Assembly (NCBI GenBank): GCA_030847615.1
Contig: JAUMIR010000001.1
Span: 383,576,687-383,640,686, forward strand
Origin: Gambelia wislizenii
Lineage: Eukaryota; Chordata; Lepidosauria; Squamata; Crotaphytidae
Reading direction: 5' to 3'
Length of the DNA stretch: 64,000 nucleotides
Below the pieces are notes generated by a model. That model saw only the letters and a list, made by a program, of their open reading frames with translations. It was not told the DNA's origin and did not search any database. The position numbers and the translations under genes are program-made. Below, in pieces: positions 55,181-64,000 of this stretch; positions within the stretch are counted from its first letter, which is position 1; every line of letters starts with the position of its first letter.

Positions 55181-55297
55181 GAAGTCAAAAGCTTTCACTG
55201 CTGGCATCCATAGATTTTCCTTGGTTTTTTCCCGGGCTCTGAGGCTGTGTTCTGGAACGGCCTCACAGCCCAGAAAAAAACCAAGGAAAATCCATGT
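55181..55297. mobile_element. back-to-back Penelope-like ends (hairpin)
   Basis: 55207-55245 ('ccatagattttccttggttt', 'cccgggctctgaggc') and 55261-55296 ('cctcacagcccag', 'aaccaaggaaaatccatg') are inverted copies around a spacer of about 15 bases. The same sequences are the outer ends of the pair at 37525-38695. No coding part remains. Confidence 0.75.
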
Positions 55298-57029
55298 CAA
55301 AAATATTATGATGAGTCTTTGAAGTTTTCTTCTTTGAGTTTTAATTCTAGATTTGCTGATTTTAGATTTCGTCTTCTGCAAATATAATAAAACAAAGGTC
55401 ATATTATATTCAGAAAAGTTAACTTACATATACATCTGTTAGGAGGATGATCTGGAGGACAAAAAAGACCAGTGGCTGTTGGCCACCATCATTTCATGTG
55501 GTACAACACAATTCTAGACATCTCTACTTGGAAGTAAGTTCCCTCATGTCACTGCCAGGTAAATGGGTACAGGTCAGGATGGCAACTTTAGTAAGTGAAC
55601 ACGTTTTGGAGGGAAAGAAAAAGAGGAGGTGTTTTCAGTGGGAGTCATGCGTCTCTTGTAATATCTTAATTGAGGCCTAGTATTTTGGCCATACATAACC
55701 TGGAGGCTCAGGGGTGGGCAAAGTACTGCCCTGGGGCCACATGTGGCACCCAAGGCTATTTTTGGTGGCTCTCAACACCTTCAGAATCACAAAAAAGAGG
55801 GTGAAAGGGGTTGAAAGAGGTTGCAAAGACTTTCTGTACTGTTTAATATCAACATTACTCATATTTGCTAGGGGGACTTCTGGTCACTTTGGGGGTTTGT
55901 TTTATTTTTTGATAGTCCATAAAGCACCCTGGAGGTTCCATCTAGATATGGGTCAAATCCATATGCTAAGTGTTTTAACGCTAGCATCAGAGAATGCACT
56001 CATGTCTTTTGCTTTCTTGAACATGCAAGATACTTTGAACTGTTCACATGGTCAATTCATCTACTAAATTGAATTTGTTACTCACTAGTTGTTCACAGTC
56101 TGCTACTGATACCTCCCTTGAAGAGTCTGCTAGTATTGCTGGGATATCATAGAGCATTTATAAAAGCACAAAATTTGATGCTATGTACCTTAGCAAATGT
56201 GATACTATCCCTAAACCAGGGGTGGGGGCAACTTGTAGCCATCCAGATTCTGTTGGGCTGCCATTTCCATCTGCACTAGTCATCATTAGACTGTTCCAAG
56301 CAGCTGCTAAGACCAACTCTGCACCATCCTCATCCCTTGTCCAGTGTAGGTTATTTTCACTCTAGTTTGACTCCAAAAGGCATACATGTTGCTTTTACTC
56401 CAGATCAAATGCAGGCTTGAGAGATACACACCTCCTCATCCCAAGGCTAATTCAGTTTAAAGGGTGGGTCTACACTGTGATGTATTGAATATCATAATAT
56501 TTTCCCTCTGATTGTGTATTGTTTTGTCAACCTTCTTTAACTCCCCCCCAAAATTCATATTGTCTGTGATCCAACACTATGCTTGCATAATAAATCTACA
56601 CTCAGATAGTTACCCAGTGGTTGCACTACACCATCCTTCTACTGAATACTGACTTTGTGCATCTCCCAATGTGCCCACTTTTTGTCCTGTTGTGCAAGAC
56701 TATTTTTGCAGTCCCTGTAAAATAAAGTGGAACACTGGAGACCCTAACGAACAGTTACACACCATCCAAGAATGTGCTACTGCATGGATAGAATCCTGTT
56801 GGTTAGTCCAAACTAAACAAGGCTCATTGAATCAATTGTTGTCTGGTGAGTCAATGCATAGGTAAATCCAATTGATTCTACAGCTCTGCTTTAGTTGGGA
56901 CTAACGGTAGTACTAGGCCCGTGTGAAATGGTCACAGTTGTGGAACTTGGTTTATATAACCATGAACTGAATGCACCCAATGCACAATGGTCAAAAAAGT
57001 GAATCCACATGTGTAATGGAAGTTGTCTT
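55298..57029. other. mostly unassigned, with a hAT-like end
   Basis: 55713-55760 ('caggggtgggcaaagtactg', 'ggggccacatgtggcaccca') looks like a hAT terminus of a type common in vertebrates. 56218-56300 may be a degraded short repeat, and 56463 ('gggtgggtctacactgtgat') a lone GG-type MITE end. Borders are unresolved. Confidence 0.4.
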
Positions 57030-57105
57030 TTATGTGTTGTGAGTCATCTTGCGTCCCATTCTGGGAGAAAGGTGGCATAAATCAAATAAATAAAAAAAAA
57101 GTATG
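57030..57105 (+). mobile_element. L2-type 3' tail
   Basis: 'gttgtgagtcatcttgcgtc' and 'attctgggagaaaggtggca', followed by an AAAT-like tail. Confidence 0.6.
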
Positions 57106-57689
57106 AACAGGATTCTGGCCATTATTTCAAGTCTGTTAATATGTTCATTCACCTTCATAGGAGCACTTACCCACTAGCAAACTTGTTAACCCTGGTTTTG
57201 TCTTGATTTTTAAATCCCTTACCAGTTGATGCTGCCTCTGTTTTTGGTTTCTGCTCCAGCACAGAAAAAGGTGAACAATGACTGTTGAATGAGAAAATGT
57301 TTAAACGGGAAAAGACATAAATAACATGGTGCTTAGGAGGCTAGTGCAGCTATTCCTTACCAGTTTGAGAATTTTTCAGTTCTTTGGCATTGCAGGAGCA
57401 TCAGGCAAATACCATTTTTAATTTAAATTGGTTGTGTGGAAAGATACTTGAACATGAGAGAAGACATTGAGAACCTTTTAAGTTGTTCGTTCAGAAGAGT
57501 AGGTGAAGGGCCTTTTGACATAGGTTTGAACCAAAACTAATAGGCAATTCATATCCAATACTACTACCATTTATATAGAAGATAAAATTAAAAAATGATG
57601 ATTTCTTGTTAAAGGTCAGTATAAAAAAAAGCAAAGATTCCTTCTGAAAATTGAAATGATCTTTTAGAATATGCATATTGCTGCTACTT

Positions 57690-58600
57690 AGTAGGGATGG
57701 AAATAATATTCAAAAATATTCAGAAAATAGTCAAAAATGTTTTTCAAATGTTGATAAACCCTGAGGGGAAGAATCCTGCATTGATGAGAATCTTCATATT
57801 TCAGGACTTATTTTGTGCCAAATTCTCATGTGGTTGTTTTGCACTGAAAACATAATGTTCGTCACATGAAACAGCATTTTCTGTTTATTTTAAGTAATTC
57901 CTTAATTAATTAGTCCCTGTGCAGAAAATGCTGTTTTCTTTCTTTTAAAAAAACCAGTTTTATTATTTTATTGCCATGAAGATAATTTTACCCAGCTCCA
58001 GTAGCTAAAGAACTTAGATAGTTATAGTTTGGGTAAATGCGACACAGCTAACAAAAATTAGCTTTATAGAAAGATGTGTGGCCAAAATAAGAATGTGTTA
58101 CCAAACTTTTGCTGGCTAGAAAACAAAAGAAATATATCATTTGGTTTAGAAGATTAACACAGCAGAAGACTGGGATCTTTAAAACTGTTTTTAGTCCAAC
58201 CTGAATTTTCATTTTTCATTTTCATTTTAATGGAATAATTTTTGGGGCAGGGGGAAATAAATAAATTTGTGATGGGGAGGGTTCAAAAGTTTATGTAATA
58301 GGAAATTGATTATGTACATTGTGTGCACTTGCATATATATATACACACACACACAAAGCAAAAAACAACAACAACCAAAATGCTGTTTTCTTTGCAGAAT
58401 ATGCTATAATTGGGGATTTATTCTACATAAAATTTGTAGATGGTTTATTTGCAAAGAAAACAACATTTTCTACATAGGAACCAACATTTCTGCACTGAAA
58501 TATTACCGTATTTTCCATGAAGAAAATGTTTTCTGTACAAAACAACCACATGCAAATTTTGTGCATGAGAAGTTCTGAATTGTGAATAGCCTTCAAAAAT
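57690..58600 (+). repeat. unclassified interspersed repeat, partly duplicated
   Basis: 57693-57930 has the same block order as the reverse complement of 10490-10772: 'gggatggaaataatattcaa', 'gtttttcaaatgttgataaa', 'tgtggttgttttgcactgaa' and 'cagcattttctg'. A second, inverted-looking partial set occurs at 58380-58600 ('caacattttctacataggaa', 'caaccacatgcaaattttgt'). Not classified. Confidence 0.55.
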
Positions 58601-58615
58601 TGCATGTTTTTCAAA

Positions 58616-59116
58616 GGGGTCATTTACACGGGCAAATATTCCTCTAAATATACCGCTAAGTTAGCTCATAGTTCCCACGGATCGCAGCACAGCATCACCT
58701 CATTCAGAAGGGGGGAAGGTAAAACACCAAAATATAGCGTGCCAAGGGATGTTGGTACTTTTGCCGAGTTATTTGCAATGTACTGCATTATTGGCAGTGT
58801 GAACTAGCATTCCGCTAAGGGTTAAAGCAGAGCTGCATTGTGATTGGTTGATGATGCAGGGGTGGGCTTAAAAGAGGGGCAGGGAGGGAGGGAAAGACAG
58901 TAGCGATTAGAGGAAACTTAGCAAAAATCCTGTCTGCTATTTTGCAAGCCAGTTTGCAAACAAAAAGGATTCCCAACAATTTTCATTCAGGGAGCATTCC
59001 TTCTCATCCTCTCTGCTGTTTTGAAAGTATGTAAAAGCTCAGTTCGTCAACTTTTTTCCTGTGCATGGGGGAGGGAGAGAAACCATTTCACGAAGGGCTG
59101 TAGCAAGCTGAACTGC

Positions 59117-59155
<39 letters not shown>

Positions 59156-59574
59156 GCAAGGAGGAACACCTTCCGTTTGAATTGTGGAAAGGGAGTGGGG
59201 GGGAGGGGGACTGCCTCTAAGCTGTTATTTCCCCCCTCCTCTCTCTGGCTTTCCTCTTTTTGGCAGAAAATGCTGTTAAGCAAGGAAGAAAACCTTCCCT
59301 TTGAATTGTGGAAAGGGAGTGGTGGGGGACTGCCTCTAAGCTGTTAAGGACACAGAGTTGGGGCCAGGGCAGACATTCTTATGGCATTCCTTTCCCTCTC
59401 CAATGCTTGGCCATGCCCCCAGTACTTTTGGCTGTGTGCACCTCAAAGCGGAAAAAATCGAAGAGCCACAAAATATAGCTGTGTAAACAATTACCGTGTA
59501 AACTACCCACCACTGATGCGGGAAAGCACTAAAGCGCAACTTAACACAATAAAACCTGCCGTGTAAACCAGCCC
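58616..59574. mobile_element. GG-terminal MITE with AAA target duplication
   Basis: The left end is 'ggggtcatttacacgggcaa'; the right end, reverse complemented, is 'gggctggtttacacggcagg'. AAA flanks at 58613-58615 and 59575-59577 (AAAG if four bases). Inside is a (CT)n run (59120-59153) and a duplicated block of about 65-75 bp ('tttgaattgtggaaagggag', 'ctgcctctaagctgtta') at 59157-59229 and 59283-59346. The 108-codon frame at 59021-59347 follows this duplication and is not credible. Confidence 0.7.
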
Positions 59575-59577
59575 AAA

Positions 59578-61181
59578 GACTTTCTTGCAGTGGGAAGAAA
59601 ATTGCTGATATTACTCATTGCTACTCCCAAGAAGAAACTTAGTGAAGAATTACATCCTTACCACTTAGCCAACTTTGTAGAGCTCTAGGAAGCTCTTTCT
59701 GCCTCAAGTAGTTTGGCACCAAAGTGCAGCATGGCTTTTAAAACTCAATATACTTCTGTTTCCTTGAAACTCTCTACTACCTTCTCTTTCATTTAAAAAA
59801 ACAAAAACAAAAAAACTAAAAGGTTTTACTCCCTGGAACAGTTTTGAGAAAACTAAGACCAGTGGATTGAAGAACTGCTAGTATTCTTTATGGTGCCACA
59901 CTAGCAAATTTTAAAACTTCAAGCACAATCATATACAGGATAAAGTTAAGTCCAAGTGATCAATTTCCAGCTATTAAGAGTGAAGAAATGGAGTCAGGAT
60001 CCAAGTGGACATATGTAACTGACAGTGGGAGGGAGGGTTCCCTTTCCTTCTATAGGGATTGCCCAGGGTTTCACAAAAGCTGTCTCAAAGACCAGGGTAT
60101 ACTCTGGAATGGCATTCCATGTATTGGTATACTCCCATTAGAGGAGAAAAGACAGAAACTGTGATACCTGGTATGGATTCTGCAGTTTATTTTGGGCTCA
60201 GAAACAATATGATTTTTCCCAGTAGTGCCTTGTTGGTCATGGAAAATTACCAGGTCATTCAGAACCTCACCATCCCTGCTTTGGATGCCTCTGATAGATC
60301 ACAGGATTGATAAAATTATCAAGTTATGACAGCCCAAGAGGCCTTAGAATTAGGATGACACAAGAACAAAAATGGAAGTGATTGCTGCAAGGTGGAGTTC
60401 CTTTTCAAACCTGGTTCTCATATGGCACATCTTGGGCCAACAAACAAACATGAGATTTGGTGGTGTCAGAGGTTGGGGGACTGAAGTTTATTTTAAGCTA
60501 ATGTGCATTATAATACTGAGGGTTTTGAGAGGTTTCCACATACTGCATGATGTAGCCCTTCCAATCAGAGCTGTGCAGCCTGAGTGAAATGGTAAGAGAA
60601 CAGCCTGGGGAATTCCTCATTACTTACTATAGTCCCAATCCCATAGCTATCAGACCCATGCAGGAAGACTCAGAAACCATTTAGAATTGGGTGGTAAGTG
60701 TGGCAGTTTGTGATGTTTGGCCCCTCATCATTTCATCAATGAACACCTTCTGTAAGCAGAAAGACACCCATTGAATGCCACCAAATGAAATTGGAAATTG
60801 GCAAATCTTGAGATTTTGCCAGCTATTTTTTTTATTATCAAGTACTAATTACAGCCTGTGTTCTATTCTTATGCCTTATGCTTATGATTAAGATGTCATA
60901 AAATGGTCAAGCTCACTGACTCCATGCAACAGCAATATCAATATCAATAGCACTTCTTTTTCTATACTGCTTATCAGTGCCAAAGCAATCCCTAAGCAGG
61001 TTATAGCGTGTTAATAGTGTGGTAGCATACATTATTTGGATCATCCATTGTGCTATTTGATTAATGTTCTGCAAAAAAATTGATTAATGTTCTACATATT
61101 TTCCTGTCATATTTTATCAGTTTGAATGTACTGCCCTTTATAATTTATGTGGTTATGATTTCCAGATTGGTATTGCTACAC
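59578..61181. other. unassigned non-coding sequence
   Basis: No exon or repeat recognised. Confidence 0.5.
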
Positions 61182-61605
61182 TGCACAAGGGCCATCTAGT
61201 CCAACCCGCTGCCCTGCAGGAATACACAATCAAAGCATTCCCAAAAGATGCCCACCCTTATATTTTCCCTGTTGAAATTTGTTATGTTAGTTTTGGCCCA
61301 GCTCTCAAACCTGTTAAGATCCTTTTGAATTCTGATCCTGTCCTCTGGGGTATTCGCTACCCCTCCTAGTTTGGTGTCACCTGCAATTTTGATAAGCATA
61401 ACCCCTATTCCATCACCCATGTCATTTACAAAGATGTTGAATAGCACTGGGCCCAGGACAGAACCCTTGGGGAACACCCTTTTGATTCGGTTGGTCAACC
61501 AATTACAAATCCACCTAACAGTAGTATTTTCTAGCCCACAATTTACTAACTTAATTCTTTCTTCAGCTTTTGAATGAGCGATCAAATTCTTCTTGTGCCC
61601 CCTGG
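61182..61605 (-). mobile_element. CR1 LINE, RT fragment with 3' deletion
   Basis: The minus-strand 129-codon frame (61585-61196) has '[20 protein letters not shown]' and, where 'FADD' is expected, 'IAGDTKLGGVAN'. So the catalytic aspartate box is mutated. It jumps directly to a CR1 3' end ('aagggccatctagtccaacc' at 61190), showing an internal deletion of the RT C-terminal region. Confidence 0.87.
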
Positions 61606-62625
61606 GAGAGTACCCCCAAAGACCACAGGATTGCAGTATTATATCTTCTTTACCTATCCTATTCAGTAGTAAATATCAAATAGTTATGTTCCTTTTAAAA
61701 AATTGTCACAGGTTGGTGTGTTGAGACAAGTAATTTGTCTTATCTTTGGTGGTGTTTTTTTTTTTAAAGGAAAGTTTAAAAAAAGAATTGGTGAGCTTGC
61801 TAATCAAGATGTTCTCTTATATGCCTGTTTGACTATGTCTTTTAAAGTTGGCTCCCTTCTAATTAAAAAGCTGTAATTTGGCCTTTGGTATATGCTGGAA
61901 TTGTTACAAAGGCATTATTACTCTAATGGATCACCTCAGTGGCAGAAGCTTACTTTATCATAATGCCAGGAGTCTGAAATGGAAAAAATGTAATGGCTTG
62001 TGAGATTTCTGGGGATAAACTAGGACTCAGCTACCTACAAAAATGCTCACTTGCTGTCTTCTGAGAGGAGCCAAAAGAAGGATTTAAACACACACACATG
62101 TGCACACACACACACAGAAGACCAGATGGCACAATTTTGCTCTTAAATTACAATGTGTGGATTTGAGTTGTACATGGTGGATAATAGCATTATAAATGAC
62201 CTCTACTAGCTTAGTTTGTTCATACACAAATATTTAGAATTAGGTAATTGTCAGGGCAAGGAAGTCATATTCGCTGTATGGGACATTGAGGAGCCTGATC
62301 TTCCGCCCACCTCATCCATATCCTTGGACTTACATTAAAAAATAAATAAATCTTGAAATGTTTAAACTCAAAATTCTCTCCTATGGTGTGGGGGAAATTC
62401 CACCATTTAAACAACCCACTATGGGTTGTTTGAGGTTCAGAAGAGGCCAGGGATATAGCTATGTATATATTCCCCCACAAATAAGACTTCTGCTCCCCTT
62501 AAATAAAATTTTCCTTCAGTCCCAAATTTATAGCATTGAAAAGAGTGAACTGCTGAAATTCCTTCACACCTAGCCCTCTTATTTGCTGTGTTATCTTTGA
62601 TAACTTTGCTTGTCACATTCTTTGG
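61606..62625. other. unassigned sequence with CA microsatellite
   Basis: A CA-rich run lies near 62090-62115. Nothing else recognised. Confidence 0.5.
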
Positions 62626-62935
62626 ATGTGAATCATAGAATGATAGAATTAGAAGAGACCACAAGGGCCATCTAGTCCAACCCCTGGCCATGCAGGAACA
62701 CACAATCAAAGCATTCCCAGCAGATGGCCATCCAGCCTCTGTTTAAAAACCTCCAAAGAAGGAGACTCCACCACACTCCAAGGCAGTGCATTTCACTGTC
62801 AGAACAGCCCTTACTGTCTGAAAGTTCCTCCTAATGTTTAGGTGGTATCTCTTTTCCTGTAGCTTGAGTCAATTGTTCCATGTCCTTGTCTCTGGAGCAG
62901 CAGTAAACAAGCTCGCTCCATCCTCAGTATGACAT
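62626..62935 (-). mobile_element. CR1 LINE 3' fragment
   Basis: 3' end with 'aatcatagaatgatagaatt', then 'ggccatctagtccaacccct' and 'aaaacctccaaagaaggaga'. Similar to 10934-11250. Truncated about 300 bp from the 3' end. Confidence 0.88.
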
Positions 62936-63107
62936 CCCAAAGCTGTATTTCTAAGTGTTTTATTGAAATTTTAAGTTACTTTAATTCTAGAAATTTGGGA
63001 ACTGAAAGAAAATTTCATTGAGGGAAGGCAGAATTCTTATTGGAGGGCATTGCCCTCATCTCCTCCACCCACAGCCAAATCCCTAGGAGATGCTTTATTT
63101 GGACTAA

Positions 63108-63592
63108 GGGCACATCTACAGTGGCCAGAATAATTTGGGGGCAGCCTGGAGTATTCTAGCCCCGGAGCTGCTCCGGATTCCTCATGTTACCGGTCCACTC
63201 CATGGTGACACCAGGCAGTTGTCTTCACATATATCCCCACTATGTTGCCTAGCACCACCAAAGTTGGCATGAGTTGCATCTTCTGAGGCCAGAAATGAGG
63301 CACCCAGTGTGGATCACTTGGCTGGGCAACTCATTGTGACCTCAGACGACACAACTCATGGCAGTGGGCAACACAGCAGGGATGCATGTGAAGACATTCG
63401 CCTGGTGTCACTGCAAATGGTGAGATTTTATAGCCCCATTTTAAGGGTGGGTTCGTGTGGGTCGGTGCTGAACTGGCTGGACATCATGAAGTCAGTTCAC
63501 ACAAGAACTGAAAATTGGGCCCTGCATCATCTGGACTGATCACCGTGGGAGGAGCGAGGAGGATGTTTTATTTGGCTGGTGTAGACAAGTCC
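63108..63592. mobile_element. GG-terminal MITE-like element
   Basis: The left end is 'gggcacatctacagtggcca'; the right end, reverse complemented, is 'ggacttgtctacaccagcca'. The flanks are TAA and TAG, which differ by one base. The inverted pair 'atcactaggctgggcaactca'-like segments at about 63250 and 63310 suggests internal symmetry. No coding capacity. Confidence 0.5.
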
Positions 63593-64000
63593 TAGGATGT
63601 AAACTAGAAGTCATATTCTGATTCTTTCTGGTTTAAGAAGAGGCCTCTCTTGGAAAGGTCAAATACATGGCAATATTTCCCACAAAATTTCAACATTTAC
63701 TGGAGAGGCCTATGGGTTATAGGTAGCATTTTTATTTTAAAAAATGTTTTAAACTTTTTTTGCGGGGGGGGGGTGCTTGGAGGCCTTGAAGATGTCCTGG
63801 AGTTGCATGTGTCCTATGTGTTGTTTTTGCCCACCTCTGACCCACATGTAACTCTGCCTACTGGCTGTTTTTAAGAAACAAGAAAGATCCATTATCCAAA
63901 AACAAAACAAAATTCAGAGTAAGATAATTCCATCAAGCAGTTTCCCAAGCTTTGCCCATTTAAGATGGCATTAATTCACAGCTAGGATTGAAAGTAATGG
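63593..64000. other. unassigned, possible hAT end
   Basis: 63755-63845 ('ggggtgcttggaggccttga', 'tttttgcccacctctgaccc') looks like the right end of a hAT element of the type at 55713. The rest is not recognised. Confidence 0.35.

Noticed and set aside
59021..59347. 108-codon frame
   Set aside because: Contains a (CT)n-encoded Ser-Leu run and a duplicated block inside a MITE.

Overview
This looks like vertebrate nuclear DNA, most likely from a squamate reptile. The evidence is the repeat content: CR1 and L2 LINE fragments, tRNA-derived and 5S-rRNA-derived SINEs whose tails carry a 'ccataagtca' block, Tigger, mariner and hAT DNA transposons, a DIRS tyrosine-recombinase retrotransposon and Penelope-like ends. 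The one intact protein gene is compact, intronless and GC-rich. The species assignment is inference from repeat types; no species-diagnostic sequence was compared.

The only gene I can support is FANCF (38895-39968, + strand, 357 codons, one exon). It is the Fanconi anaemia core-complex subunit. A short CpG-rich promoter with CCAAT, ETS-like and E2F-like sites lies directly upstream. I recognised no exon of a neighbouring gene, though short exons could be missed without alignment.

The rest is layered mobile DNA. 1-13.6 kb: tandem repeats, a multi-hairpin DNA element inside a SINE, other SINEs, and two CR1 3' ends. 13.6-17.5 kb: a mariner with recognisable terminal repeats, split by a CR1, then a second CR1. 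19.3-25.1 kb: MITEs with GG-starting termini, a candidate solo LTR, and L2/CR1 pieces. 26.6-34.0 kb: a decayed DIRS element with inverted terminal repeats, an internal complementary region, gag and tyrosine recombinase remnants, an L2 insertion, and part of a second, oppositely oriented DIRS where the reverse transcriptase should be. 35.2-38.7 kb: a Tigger MITE, two hAT elements with 8-bp target duplications, and an inverted pair of Penelope-like ends abutting the FANCF promoter. 42.2-44.4 kb: a MITE holding an internally deleted L2 with 9-bp target duplications and 174-bp repeats at its 5' end. 45-64 kb: SINEs, Tigger copies, MITEs and CR1 fragments separated by AT-rich sequence.

The most notable pattern is a set of short elements scattered over the window. 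Their ends start with GG and share a TTTACACGGG-AAAT-like subterminal core, and many are flanked by 3-4 bp direct repeats. They may form one non-autonomous DNA transposon superfamily. All coordinates of repeats are by-eye estimates unless a target-site duplication fixes them.
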